Below are positions 7,610 to 15,769 of a DNA stretch of 29,132 nt, piece after piece. The stretch covers positions 1 through 29,132 of the forward strand of contig CAKTAV010000018.1 in assembly GCA_934532985.1 (NCBI GenBank), in the 5' to 3' direction. The notes beneath the pieces were generated by a model. The model worked only from the letters and a program-made list of their open reading frames with translations, was not told the origin of the DNA and ran no database searches. Position numbers and translations under genes: made by a program. This DNA comes from an uncultured Butyricicoccus sp. (GTDB taxonomy: Bacteria > Bacillota > Clostridia > Oscillospirales > Butyricicoccaceae). Position 1 is the stretch's first letter; each line of letters opens with the position of its first letter.

Positions 7610-8950
7610 ATGCCCGTAAAATTGGGATTGATTTCACTGGGATGCGCCAAGAACTTGGTGGACAGTGAACATATGTTGGCGATGCTGCAGGAGGACGGCA
7701 TTCAGATTGTGGATGACGTTGCGGACGCAGACGTCGCAGTAATCAACACATGTGGCTTTATTGAGGCGGCGAAGCAGGAGGCGATTGAGACCATTCTGGA
7801 AACCGCACAGTGGAAGCAGAACGGCACTCTGAAGGCGCTGATTGTGACCGGATGTCTGGTACAGCGCTACAAGGATGAATTTGTCGAGGCAATGCCGGAG
7901 GTAGACGCTATTTTGGGCACCGGCAGCTATACGAACATTGTCGAAGCTGTGCATGCTGTGCTGGAAAATCAGGAGGATGTGGCGTTTGAATCGTTTGCGC
8001 CGGTGCAGTGCGCGGATTTGGAGAGCGGACGCATTTTGTTGACGCCGAAATATTATGCGTATTTGAAAATTGCCGAGGGATGCAGCAACCGTTGTGCGTA
8101 CTGCGTCATCCCGAAGCTGCGCGGTCCGTTCCGCTCCCGCAGTATGGAGAATATTCTGGCGGAGGCGAGAGAGCTGGCGGCGTCCGGCGTGCGCGAAATT
8201 ATCGTCGTGGCGCAGGATATCACGATGTATGGACGTGACTTTGCCGGCAAGCCGATGCTGCCGGAGCTGCTGCGTGAGCTGTGCAAGCTGGATTTCACTT
8301 GGGTTCGCGTACACTATCTGTATCCGGATGAAATCACGGAAGAGATGATTGATGTGATTGCAGAGGAGCCGAAGATTGTCAAGTATCTGGACATTCCGCT
8401 CCAGCACGTCAACAACCGCATTCTGACGGCGATGCATCGCCGTGGTGACGCCAAGTATCTGACCGAGCTGCTGCATCATCTGCGACAGCGCATTCCGGGC
8501 GTGGTACTGCGCACCAGTCTGATTGTCGGACTGCCGGGCGAGACCGGCGAGGAGTTTGAAGAGCTGTGCGAATTCCTGCGGGAGACGAAGATTGAACGCG
8601 TGGGTGTCTTCTGCTACTCGCCGGAGGAAGGCAGCGAAGCGGCGGAGATGCCGGATCAGATTGACGAAGAGGTCAAGCAGGAGCGCCGCATGATTATCGA
8701 GGAATTGCAGTCGGACATTCTGGACGGCTTTGCGGCCCGCATGAAGGGTAATCTGGTACAGGTGCTCTGCGAGGGCTGGGATCCGGAGACCGGACTGTAT
8801 TACGGACGCAGCTTTGCGGATTCGCCGGACGTCGATGGACGGGTGCTGTTTGACAGCGCGTTCTCGGTAGAGGAGGGCGAGTTTGTCGCAGTGCGCATCA
8901 CCGGCGCGTGCGGTGCAGATCTGGAAGGCACAGCGGAGACGGAGGAATAA
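7610..8950 (+). CDS. rimO: RimO: ribosomal protein S12 methylthiotransferase
   Basis: RimO is a radical-SAM enzyme that adds a methylthio group to a conserved aspartate of ribosomal protein S12. The 446 residues show an N-terminal UPF0004 domain with cluster cysteines Cys12 (SLGCAKN), Cys48 (NTCGF) and Cys82 (TGCL). The radical-SAM core follows with Cys158, Cys162 and Cys165 (CSNRCAYC), and a TRAM-type domain ends the protein. The SLGCAKNLVDSE start and the RGPFRSRS block favour RimO over MiaB. AGGAGAG lies upstream of the ATG. It sits 15 bases after recX and 44 bases before pgsA. Confidence 0.95.
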   Translation: MPVKLGLISLGCAKNLVDSEHMLAMLQEDGIQIVDDVADADVAVINTCGFIEAAKQEAIETILETAQWKQNGTLKALIVTGCLVQRYKDEFVEAMPEVDAILGTGSYTNIVEAVHAVLENQEDVAFESFAPVQCADLESGRILLTPKYYAYLKIAEGCSNRCAYCVIPKLRGPFRSRSMENILAEARELAASGVREIIVVAQDITMYGRDFAGKPMLPELLRELCKLDFTWVRVHYLYPDEITEEMIDVIAEEPKIVKYLDIPLQHVNNRILTAMHRRGDAKYLTELLHHLRQRIPGVVLRTSLIVGLPGETGEEFEELCEFLRETKIERVGVFCYSPEEGSEAAEMPDQIDEEVKQERRMIIEELQSDILDGFAARMKGNLVQVLCEGWDPETGLYYGRSFADSPDVDGRVLFDSAFSVEEGEFVAVRITGACGADLEGTAETEE

Positions 8951-8994
8951 GCCGGATACGCTGCGCAGATAGTCAAGGAGGAATTATTGATACT

Positions 8995-9561
8995 ATGACA
9001 CTGGCAAATAAGATTACGCTGACGCGAATCGCCCTCATCCCGATCCTTGTGATTCTGATGGTGGTCGGTACGCCGGCGTGTATGATATGGGCATTGGTGC
9101 TGTTTGTGGTGACGAGTGCCACGGACTTTTTGGACGGCTATGTCGCACGAAAGTACAATCAGGTGACGGATTTCGGTAAGTTTGTGGATCCGCTGGCGGA
9201 TAAGCTGCTGGTCACGGCGGCGCTGGTTATGTTTGTGGATCAGGGGCTGATTTCCGGCGCGATGGTATGGATCATTCTGGCGCGTGAGTTTATTATCACG
9301 TCGTTGCGCACGATTGCGGCGATGAAGGGCACGGCGATGGCGGCGGCGTGGTCCGGCAAGGTTAAGACCTGCGTGCAGATTGCAGGCATTATCGTCATCT
9401 TCCTGTGTGAGATCGTTTCCGGCGGAACGATGAGCGCAGCGACGGCGGCGCTCTGTACGGTGGCCGGTTGGATTATGACGATTGTCACGCTGTACTCCGG
9501 TTACGATTACCTCAGCCGCAACTGGAAGCTGATTGCGGACGGCGCAACCAAGAAGAAATAA
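8995..9561 (+). CDS. pgsA: PgsA: CDP-diacylglycerol-glycerol-3-phosphate phosphatidyltransferase
   Basis: PgsA makes phosphatidylglycerol phosphate from CDP-diacylglycerol and glycerol-3-phosphate in the membrane. The 188 residues carry the full CDP-alcohol phosphotransferase motif at 44-69 (DFLDGYVARK, then DFGKFVDPLADK), with several hydrophobic segments on either side. The start is ATG 8995, giving the usual MTLANKITLTR N-terminus. The AAGGAGG (8975-8981) is 13 bases away, longer than optimal, and an in-frame ATT at 8986 would be closer. The substrate is inferred from family and from the common neighbourhood with recA; another CDP-alcohol transferase is less likely. Confidence 0.92.
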   Translation: MTLANKITLTRIALIPILVILMVVGTPACMIWALVLFVVTSATDFLDGYVARKYNQVTDFGKFVDPLADKLLVTAALVMFVDQGLISGAMVWIILAREFIITSLRTIAAMKGTAMAAAWSGKVKTCVQIAGIIVIFLCEIVSGGTMSAATAALCTVAGWIMTIVTLYSGYDYLSRNWKLIADGATKKK

Positions 9562-9588
9562 TAGAAGCCAGAAGGGAGCTTATTGAAT

Positions 9589-10998
9589 ATGAAGCTGTAT
9601 AATTCCATGACCCGAACCAAGGAAGAGTTTATCCCGATTGAGCCGGGCAAGGTAAAGATGTATTCCTGCGGTCCGACGGTATATAACTACTTCCATATCG
9701 GCAATGCGCGTCCGTTTATTATTTTTGACACGCTGCGCCGCTATCTGGAATATCGCGGATATGAGGTAAAGTTTGTACAGAACTTTACGGATATTGATGA
9801 TAAGGTGATTAAAAAGGCGAACGAAGAGGGTGTGACCTATGACGTCATCGCGGACCGCTACATCAAGGAGTATTTCGTTGACGCCAAGGGACTGGGTATC
9901 CGTCCGGCAACCGTACACCCGCGTGCAACCGAGACGATGGATGCCATTATTGAGATTGTACAGACCTTGATTGACAAGGGCTATGCGTATGCGGTAGACA
10001 ACGGCGATGTTTATTTCCGCACGAAGAAGTTTGCCGACTATGGCAAGCTGTCGCATCAGCCGCTGGATGACTTGCAGGCGGGCGCTCGTATTTCGGTTGG
10101 CGAGAAGAAGGAAGACCCGATGGACTTTGCCGTCTGGAAGGGCGCAAAGCCGGGTGAGCCGAGCTGGGAGACGCCGTGGGGTGCGGGCCGTCCGGGCTGG
10201 CACATTGAATGCTCGGCGATGGTCAACAAGTATCTCGGCAAGACGATTGACATTCACTCCGGCGGTAAGGATCTGATCTTCCCGCATCATGAGAACGAGA
10301 TTGCCCAGTCGGAGTGCGCCAACGGCTGTGAATTTGCACATTACTGGCTGCACAACGGCTTCCTGACGATTGATAACGAGAAGATGTCCAAGTCCAAGGG
10401 CAACTTCTTTATGGTTCGCGACGCGGCGAAGGTATACGGATATGAGACGATTCGTATGTTTATGCTGTCGGCGCAGTACCGCAGCCCGCTGAATTACTCG
10501 GAGGACTCGCTGATGATGGCGAAGGCTTCGCTGGAGCGTCTGTACACGGCAGCAGAGAATCTGGATTTCCTGCTGGAGAAGCTGGAAGGCGACACCGTGC
10601 GTCCGGAGGAGCAGGAGAAGATCGCGTCGTTTGACGCATATCGCCAGAAGTTCATCGACGCGATGGATGATGACCTGAACACAGCGGATGCTCTGGCGGC
10701 AATTTTTGAGCTGGTGCGTGACATCAACTCGGCCGTCAAGGATACGAACTGCACGAAGGCATTTGTACAGGCGTGCCGCGGCCGCATGATGGAGCTGTGC
10801 GGCGTGCTAGGGCTGGTTGATCATCTGGAAAAGAAGTCCATTGATGAAGAGGTCGAGGAGCTGATCGAGCAGCGCAAGGCAGCCAAGAAGGCGAAGGACT
10901 TTGCGGAGGCAGATCGCATCCGTGACTATTTGCTCAATGAGAAGGGCATTATTCTGAAGGATACGCGTCAGGGAACGCAGTGGAGCTATAAGGAATAA
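9589..10998 (+). CDS. cysS: Cysteinyl-tRNA synthetase
   Basis: This class I synthetase charges tRNA-Cys. The 469 residues include the zinc ligand Cys27 (YSCGPTVYN), the HIGH-type motif HIGN (36-39), further zinc-site residues in WHIECSAM and FPHHENE, and KMSKS (265-269), followed by the helical anticodon-binding domain. The ATG at 9589 lies 10 bases after AAGGGAG. An in-frame TTG at 9583 is only 4 bases from it and is less likely. It is the last gene of the long operon and is followed directly by an intrinsic terminator. No T-box leader is present upstream. Confidence 0.97.
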   Translation: MKLYNSMTRTKEEFIPIEPGKVKMYSCGPTVYNYFHIGNARPFIIFDTLRRYLEYRGYEVKFVQNFTDIDDKVIKKANEEGVTYDVIADRYIKEYFVDAKGLGIRPATVHPRATETMDAIIEIVQTLIDKGYAYAVDNGDVYFRTKKFADYGKLSHQPLDDLQAGARISVGEKKEDPMDFAVWKGAKPGEPSWETPWGAGRPGWHIECSAMVNKYLGKTIDIHSGGKDLIFPHHENEIAQSECANGCEFAHYWLHNGFLTIDNEKMSKSKGNFFMVRDAAKVYGYETIRMFMLSAQYRSPLNYSEDSLMMAKASLERLYTAAENLDFLLEKLEGDTVRPEEQEKIASFDAYRQKFIDAMDDDLNTADALAAIFELVRDINSAVKDTNCTKAFVQACRGRMMELCGVLGLVDHLEKKSIDEEVEELIEQRKAAKKAKDFAEADRIRDYLLNEKGIILKDTRQGTQWSYKE

Positions 10999-11007
10999 GC
11001 GCTTGTA

Positions 11008-11037
11008 ACCTCGAGGGGGGAATCCCTCGAGGTTTTT
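11008..11037 (+). terminator. Intrinsic terminator after cysS
   Basis: CCTCGAGGG (11009-11017) pairs with CCCTCGAGG (11024-11032) across a 6-base loop, followed by five T (11033-11037). It begins 10 bases past the cysS stop and closes the operon that starts near 270. Confidence 0.93.
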
Positions 11038-11166
11038 GCATATTCTCAATATGATGAAATGGTGTGTTCCTTGTTTTGCCAAACGCTCATTATCCAAGCG
11101 AAATCTCCTGCAAAAAAACAGAAGATTGACGGAAAAAATTCTACAAATCTTACAACGCTGTAACCG

Positions 11167-11195
11167 TTTACACGACATGAAACAACGAGTATAAT
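11167..11195 (+). promoter_or_regulatory. Sigma-A promoter of guaB
   Basis: TTTACA (11167-11172), a 17-base spacer and a perfect TATAAT (11190-11195) predict a start near 11202 and a leader of about 55 bases. A small inverted repeat TTACA-ACGC-TGTAA (11150-11163) lies immediately upstream and could be a regulator site. The rest of the A+T-rich gap from 11038 shows no purine-riboswitch signature or other structure that I recognise. Confidence 0.85.
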
Positions 11196-11256
11196 AAATT
11201 CAATATAGCTTTAATTATTCAAATTATAATACAGGATGAAAGGAAGTTGAAATACC

Positions 11257-12768
11257 ATGGCATATTATTTCAAAGAGCCGTCCCGTACCTTCAGCGAATA
11301 CCTGCTGGTTCCGGGATACTCCTCCGCAGAGTGTCAGACCAAGAACGTTAGCCTGAAGACCCCGCTGGTTAAGTTCCGCAAGGGTGAGGAAGAATCGCCG
11401 ATTTCGATCAATATCCCGATGGTTTCCGCTATCATGCAGGCGGTTTCCAATGACACGATGGCAATTGCGCTGGCGAAGGAGGGCGGCATTTCCTTCATCT
11501 ATGGTTCGCAGAGCATTGAGTCGGAAGCAGCGATGGTAGCCCGCGTTAAGAGCTACAAGGCTGGCTTTGTTATCAGTGATTCCAACATCACACCGAATGC
11601 AACGCTGGATGACGTTCTGGAGCTGAAGAGAGCGACCGGACACTCCACGATGGCAGTTACCGAGGACGGTACGCCGACCGGTAAACTGGTTGGTGTGGTG
11701 ACCAGCCGTGATTACCGCGTTAGCCGTATGACGGGCAGTGAGAAGGTTTCGGAGTTCATGACCCCGTTTGAGAAGCTGATTACCGGCAATAAGGACACGT
11801 CCCTGAAGGAAGCAAACAACATTATCTGGGATGAAAAGCTGAATGCCCTGCCGATTATCGACGACAACCAGCATCTGATGTACATTGTATTCCGCAAGGA
11901 CTACGATTCCCATAAGGAAAACGCACTGGAGCTGCTGGACGACCACAAGCGCTACATGGTCGGCGCCGGCATTAACACCCGCGACTATGCCGAGCGTGTT
12001 CCGGCACTGGTGGAGGCCGGTGCAGACGTTCTGTGTATCGACTCCTCGGAGGGCTTCTCTGAGTGGCAGAAGCTGACGATCGACTGGATTCGCGAGAATT
12101 ACGGCGATTCCGTCAAGGTCGGCGCAGGCAACGTTGTCGATAAGGAAGGTTTCCTGTATCTGGCCAAGTGCGGTGCGGACTTTATCAAGGTCGGCATCGG
12201 TGGCGGCTCGATCTGCATCACCCGTGAGCAGAAGGGCATCGGCCGTGGTCAGGCAACGGCCTTGCAGGACGTTGCAGCGGCGCGTGACGAGTACTATGAG
12301 CAGACGGGTATTTACATTCCGATTTGCTCGGACGGCGGTCTGGTCTATGACTACCACATGACGCTGGCTCTGGCAATGGGCGCTGACTTCCTGATGCTGG
12401 GTCGTTACTTCTCTCGCTTTGACGAGTCTCCGACGAACCGTGTTGTCATCGGCGGCAACTACATGAAGGAGTACTGGGGCGAAGGTTCGGCTCGTGCCCG
12501 CAACTGGCAGCGCTATGACATGGGCGGCGACAAGAAGCTGTCGTTTGAGGAAGGTGTTGACTCCTATGTTCCGTATGCTGGTCCGCTGAAGGAAAATCTG
12601 GATATGACGCTGGCGAAGATTCGCTCGACCATGTGCAATTGCGGCGCGCTGACCATTCCGGAACTTCAGAGAGACGCGAAGATCACGCTGGTATCCGCAA
12701 CCTCGATTGTTGAGGGCGGTGCGCATGACGTTGTGCTGAAGGATTCTTCCAGCAACGTTGTGAAGTAA
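11257..12768 (+). CDS. guaB: IMP dehydrogenase (Tritrichomonas-like type)
   Basis: IMP dehydrogenase oxidises IMP to XMP with NAD+, the first committed step to GMP. The 503 residues contain a TIM barrel with two CBS domains inserted at about 110-230. The catalytic cysteine is Cys320 in GGGSICITREQ, where most bacterial enzymes have GPGSICTTR. The mobile flap holds the Arg419-Tyr420 dyad in NWQRYD, and the end reads STMCNCGALTIPEL. These features match, from memory, the IMPDH of Tritrichomonas foetus (503 residues, Cys319, Arg418-Tyr419) rather than the standard 485-490-residue GuaB. AAAGGAAG precedes the ATG by 10 bases. It appears monocistronic. Confidence 0.95.
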   Translation: MAYYFKEPSRTFSEYLLVPGYSSAECQTKNVSLKTPLVKFRKGEEESPISINIPMVSAIMQAVSNDTMAIALAKEGGISFIYGSQSIESEAAMVARVKSYKAGFVISDSNITPNATLDDVLELKRATGHSTMAVTEDGTPTGKLVGVVTSRDYRVSRMTGSEKVSEFMTPFEKLITGNKDTSLKEANNIIWDEKLNALPIIDDNQHLMYIVFRKDYDSHKENALELLDDHKRYMVGAGINTRDYAERVPALVEAGADVLCIDSSEGFSEWQKLTIDWIRENYGDSVKVGAGNVVDKEGFLYLAKCGADFIKVGIGGGSICITREQKGIGRGQATALQDVAAARDEYYEQTGIYIPICSDGGLVYDYHMTLALAMGADFLMLGRYFSRFDESPTNRVVIGGNYMKEYWGEGSARARNWQRYDMGGDKKLSFEEGVDSYVPYAGPLKENLDMTLAKIRSTMCNCGALTIPELQRDAKITLVSATSIVEGGAHDVVLKDSSSNVVK

Positions 12769-12808
12769 AAGGTAATTTCATCTATCATTCTGTAACTGGA
12801 TAAATCGG

Positions 12809-12863
12809 ATGCCCCGAAGGGGAGACTTCACACCATGGAGAGTCTGCTTCTTCGGGGCATTTT
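12809..12863 (+). terminator. Terminator between guaB and the convergent carboxypeptidase gene
   Basis: A long hairpin pairs ATGCCCCGAAG (12809-12819) with CTTCGGGGCAT (12850-12860), with an inner stem AGACT (12823-12827) with AGTCT (12841-12845). The T tract on the plus strand is short (12860-12863). It lies between convergent genes, so it may also stop transcription of the minus-strand gene, although no T run follows in that direction. Confidence 0.75.
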
Positions 12864-12869
12864 GAACGT

Positions 12870-13958
12870 TCATGTTTCGCTTCGGTGAAAAAATCGGAGC
12901 AGGCGATCCCAAAGACTGGGACGCTCCTGCGAGGGATCCAGTGGGACATCGGCAGCGGCGACGAGCGGAGAAGAGGCAAGCTCGGTGTCATTTACCCGAA
13001 CGGAAACCGTGCCGCAGACCGTTCCGGCGGCGACAGGAGCGTAGAGCATGCCGCGCTTTTGTACCTGTAGCGTGACGGACTCTCCATCAAAGATAGAAAC
13101 CTCTAACGGATTGGAACAGACGAGAGACACGTTGGACTGGACACCGGAAACGACAGAAATGGTATCAATCTCCTGCATGGCGTCTACCGCGGTTTGCTTT
13201 TTGAGCGCAGAAAATGCGGTGTCCAACATGCGGGTGTGGTCGTTCCAGTCGTCCGGATCGTGTAGCGTGACGGCGACTATGGTGCGCCCGTCCCGCTTGG
13301 CGGCGGAGACCAGACAGCGCCCGGCGGTGCGGGTGAAACCGGTCTTGACGCCGATACATCCGTCGTACTGGGCAAGCAGACGGTTGTGGTTGTGCATGAA
13401 GTGGCTGCCGGAGGTATAGTTTTGCGTGGATACAACGGCGGCAAAGATCTCATTTTGTAGGGCGGCAGCAGCGAGCTGGGCGAGTTCTGCCGCAGTTGTA
13501 TAATGTGTCTCGCCGTCCAAACCACTGGGATTGTCGAAATGGGTATCGGTCAGGCCGAGTTCGGCGGCGCGCTCGTTCATGCGCGCGACAAAGGCCTCTC
13601 GTCCGCCGCAGACAGCGGCAATGCATTCCGCAGCGTCGTTGCCGGAGCAGAGCAAAAGACCGTACAGCACGTCGCGCAGCGACAGCTGTTCTCCAGCTTG
13701 CAGGTACATGGAGGAGCCTTCGACACCGGCACAGGACGCGGGTACCTCAATGATGCGGTTGGGATCGCTGTCCTCAGCAGCGAGCAGACCAGTCATGATC
13801 TTGGTGGTGCTTGCCATGGGCAGGCGGGTGTCGGCGTTGGATTGATCGAGCAAAACGCCGGTATCGGCATCGAGAACGGCGTAGGCAGAGGCGGAATAGG
13901 CACAGCAAGACAGCAGAAAAACGGGAAGAAGCAGGAAGAAACAGATTGCTTTTTTCAT
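12870..13958 (-). CDS. D-alanyl-D-alanine carboxypeptidase (DacF/PBP5 family)
   Basis: This penicillin-binding protein should trim the terminal D-Ala from peptidoglycan stem peptides outside the membrane. The 362 residues have an N-terminal signal peptide (MKKAICFFLLLPVFLL, then a cut near SASA), and the three active-site motifs: STTK (Ser50-Lys53), SGN (105-107) and KTG (205-207). A beta-rich C-terminal domain ends in an amphipathic SLWDRLLRFFHR helix, the usual membrane anchor of PBP5-type enzymes. GAGGGGG lies 7 bases ahead of the ATG. It is transcribed alone, against its neighbours, from a sigma-E-like promoter, which points to a spore-cortex role like DacB or DacF of Bacillus. Which of those it equals is undecided. 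Confidence 0.93.
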   Translation of the reverse strand: MKKAICFFLLLPVFLLSCCAYSASAYAVLDADTGVLLDQSNADTRLPMASTTKIMTGLLAAEDSDPNRIIEVPASCAGVEGSSMYLQAGEQLSLRDVLYGLLLCSGNDAAECIAAVCGGREAFVARMNERAAELGLTDTHFDNPSGLDGETHYTTAAELAQLAAAALQNEIFAAVVSTQNYTSGSHFMHNHNRLLAQYDGCIGVKTGFTRTAGRCLVSAAKRDGRTIVAVTLHDPDDWNDHTRMLDTAFSALKKQTAVDAMQEIDTISVVSGVQSNVSLVCSNPLEVSIFDGESVTLQVQKRGMLYAPVAAGTVCGTVSVRVNDTELASSPLVAAADVPLDPSQERPSLWDRLLRFFHRSET

Positions 13959-13977
13959 TGAAATGCCCCCTCGGGAT

Positions 13978-14006
13978 ACTGTACGAAGGAGCAGGATTAG
14001 TTATTC
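13978..14006 (-). promoter_or_regulatory. Possible sigma-E (mother-cell sporulation) promoter of dac gene
   Basis: On the minus strand GAATAAC (14000-14006) is followed by exactly 14 bases and then CGTACAGT (13978-13985). The textbook sigma-E pattern is (T/G)(A/C)ATA(A/T)(A/T)-N14-CATACA(A/C)T; this matches 6 of 7 at -35 and all but two bases at -10 under the strict form. The predicted start falls at the edge of the ribosome binding site, leaving a very short leader. No sigma-A promoter is visible for this gene. Confidence 0.45.
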
Positions 14007-14024
14007 ATAGAAAGGGAGAAACGG

Positions 14025-14738
14025 ATGGAGCAGAGACTGCAAAAAATATTATCCGGCGCAGGAATCTGTTCGCGGCGCGCTGCAGAAAAGCTGCTGGAGC
14101 AGGGCGACGTGACGGTAAACGGACAGGTTGTCGGTCTGGGTGTCCGCGCCGACCCGGAGCGCGATGACATTCGCGTGCGGGGAAAACAGATCGGAAGCCA
14201 TGAGAGAACGACGATCATTATGCTCCACAAACCGGCGGGCGTTGTCACGACGATGCACGACGAAAAGAGACGAAAGAGCGTGGCGGAATTGGTGAAGAGC
14301 TGTCCGGTTCGGGTGCTTCCGATTGGGCGGCTGGATCAGTATTCCGAAGGTCTGCTGCTTATGAGCAACGACGGCAAGCTGATTTATCAGCTGACCCACC
14401 CCAAACACCAGATTGACAAGCGATATGAGGTGACGGTGCGCGGCGACAAGCGGAATATTCCGGCACTGTCACAGCCGATGGACATTGAAGGCTACTGCAT
14501 TCAGCCGGCGCAGGTGAAGATTTTGCGGACGCAGGAGAACGGAGACACCGTATTGGCGGTCACGATTCACGAGGGACGCAATCGTCAGATTCGCCGCATG
14601 TGCCAGCAGTGCAGTCTGCGCGTCATTCGCCTGAAGCGTGTGGCGGAGGGCAACATTACACTGGATCCGAAGCTGCGCCCGGGGCAGTGGCGTGAGCTGA
14701 CGCCGGAGGAGACGATGCACCTGCGTAAGCAGCTTTGA
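14025..14738 (+). CDS. rluB: RluB/RsuA-family pseudouridine synthase
   Basis: It converts a specific uridine of ribosomal RNA to pseudouridine. The 237 residues begin with an S4 RNA-binding domain (MEQRLQKILSGAGICSRRAAE, about 1-60). The catalytic domain has the aspartate Asp104 in GRLDQYSEGLLL and the GRNRQIRRMC block typical of the RsuA/RluB group. GGGAG precedes the ATG by 8 bases. Length and sequence fit RluB (23S rRNA) as annotated in Firmicutes, but RsuA or RluE specificity cannot be excluded from sequence alone. No clear promoter is seen in the 66 bases that separate it from the divergent carboxypeptidase gene. Confidence 0.92.
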   Translation: MEQRLQKILSGAGICSRRAAEKLLEQGDVTVNGQVVGLGVRADPERDDIRVRGKQIGSHERTTIIMLHKPAGVVTTMHDEKRRKSVAELVKSCPVRVLPIGRLDQYSEGLLLMSNDGKLIYQLTHPKHQIDKRYEVTVRGDKRNIPALSQPMDIEGYCIQPAQVKILRTQENGDTVLAVTIHEGRNRQIRRMCQQCSLRVIRLKRVAEGNITLDPKLRPGQWRELTPEETMHLRKQL

Positions 14739-14747
14739 GAAAATTCA

Positions 14748-14816
14748 TGCATTTTTTGCAGACGGCCTGAAAGGATTCTTGCAAAAAAATTGCAATATTA
14801 TGTGATGACTCTTGCA
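14748..14816 (+). repeat. Cluster of TGCA sites upstream of the RpiR regulator gene
   Basis: Five TGCA tetramers occur in 69 bases (starting at 14748, 14757, 14780, 14791 and 14813). Two of them form the palindromes TTGCAA (14779-14784 and 14790-14795) separated by five A, and ATTTTTTGCA (14751-14760) is the near-complement of TGCAAAAAAAT (14780-14790). The last site is the -35 hexamer itself. This arrangement suits an operator for autoregulation, but a role as a weak terminator for the upstream gene is also possible. Confidence 0.4.
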
Positions 14817-14840
14817 TTTTCGTTCCGCTCCCGCTACAAT
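14812..14840 (+). promoter_or_regulatory. Sigma-A promoter of the rpiR-to-rpsA operon
   Basis: TTGCAT (14812-14817), a 17-base spacer and TACAAT (14835-14840) predict a start near 14847 and a leader of about 60 bases. Confidence 0.75.
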
Positions 14841-14905
14841 AAAGAGAAGAGAATAACAAGTGTTAGAGAAGAGGAATAACTCTTATAGGTTAGGTGAAAG
14901 AAACA

Positions 14906-15769
14906 ATGAGTGACTTAATGGGCAAAATTCAGAGCAGTATGTCTGAATTTTCAAAAGGACAACGCTTGATCGCGCGCTATATTATTGAGCACTATGATAA
15001 AGCGGCATTTATGACGGCGAGCAAGCTAGGTGCAACCGTGGGCGTCAGCGAATCCACCGTAGTACGTTTTGCGACCGAGCTGGACTATTCCGGTTATCCG
15101 CAGCTGCAAAAAGCATTGCAGGAGATGATTCGCAACAAGCTGACGGCGGTACAGCGCATGGAGGTAACCAATGACCGCATGGGCAACCGCGACGTGCTGC
15201 GGTCGGTACTGAATTCTGATATTGAAAAAATCCGTCTGACCTTGGATGAGCTGGATCAGGACACGTTCAATGATGTGGTGGAAGCGATTTTGCATGCGAA
15301 GCATATTTATGTTTTGGGCGTGCGTTCGTCCTCGGCCCTGTCCAACTTTATTGGATTTTACTTCAACCTCATGTTTGACAATGTGAGCCTGATTCACACG
15401 AACAGCACGAGTGAGATCTTTGAGCAGCTGCTGCGCGTAGAGGAGGGCGATGTCGTGCTCGGTGTCAGCTTCCCGCGTTATTCCAAGCGCACCTCGCAGG
15501 CGCTGGAGTATTCGCACAATAGCGGCGCGACGGTGGTTGCGCTGACGGATAGCCGCCTGTCTCCGCTGAGCCAGTGTGCGGACTACACGCTGATTGCCAA
15601 GAGCGACATGGCTTCGTTCGTGGATTCGCTGGTGGCGCCGCTGAGCGTGGTGAATGCGCTGATTGTGGCGATTGGTATGCGCCGACAGAATGAAATCAGT
15701 CAGGTATTTAATAAATTAGAGACAATTTGGGACGAATATCAGGTATATGAAAAACTTGACAACGAATGA
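14906..15769 (+). CDS. MurR/RpiR-family transcriptional regulator
   Basis: This 287-residue regulator has an N-terminal RpiR helix-turn-helix domain (about 1-75, with TASKLGATVGVSESTVVRFA) and a C-terminal SIS sugar-phosphate-binding domain (about 125-265, with YVLGVRSSSAL and GVSFPRYSKRT). Members usually sense phosphosugars. The ATG at 14906 is preferred because AGGTGA ends 8 bases upstream; an in-frame GTG at 14894 is part of that Shine-Dalgarno. No sugar-metabolism gene is nearby, so the effector is unknown. It heads an operon of housekeeping genes and may control itself through the TGCA cluster ahead of its promoter. Confidence 0.93.
   Translation: MSDLMGKIQSSMSEFSKGQRLIARYIIEHYDKAAFMTASKLGATVGVSESTVVRFATELDYSGYPQLQKALQEMIRNKLTAVQRMEVTNDRMGNRDVLRSVLNSDIEKIRLTLDELDQDTFNDVVEAILHAKHIYVLGVRSSSALSNFIGFYFNLMFDNVSLIHTNSTSEIFEQLLRVEEGDVVLGVSFPRYSKRTSQALEYSHNSGATVVALTDSRLSPLSQCADYTLIAKSDMASFVDSLVAPLSVVNALIVAIGMRRQNEISQVFNKLETIWDEYQVYEKLDNE

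Noticed and set aside
11038..11166. Possible purine riboswitch or T-box ahead of guaB
   Set aside because: The conserved core sequences of those elements are absent, and most of the region lies upstream of the sigma-A promoter, so it would not be transcribed with guaB.
11224..12726. A 500-codon open frame on the minus strand opposite guaB
   Set aside because: It mirrors the guaB coding frame, has no recognisable domain and runs toward the guaB promoter. It is a codon-use shadow.
12810..12859. A small gene in the guaB-dac gap
   Set aside because: The ATG in the hairpin loop has no coding continuation of interest; the region is explained by the terminator stem.
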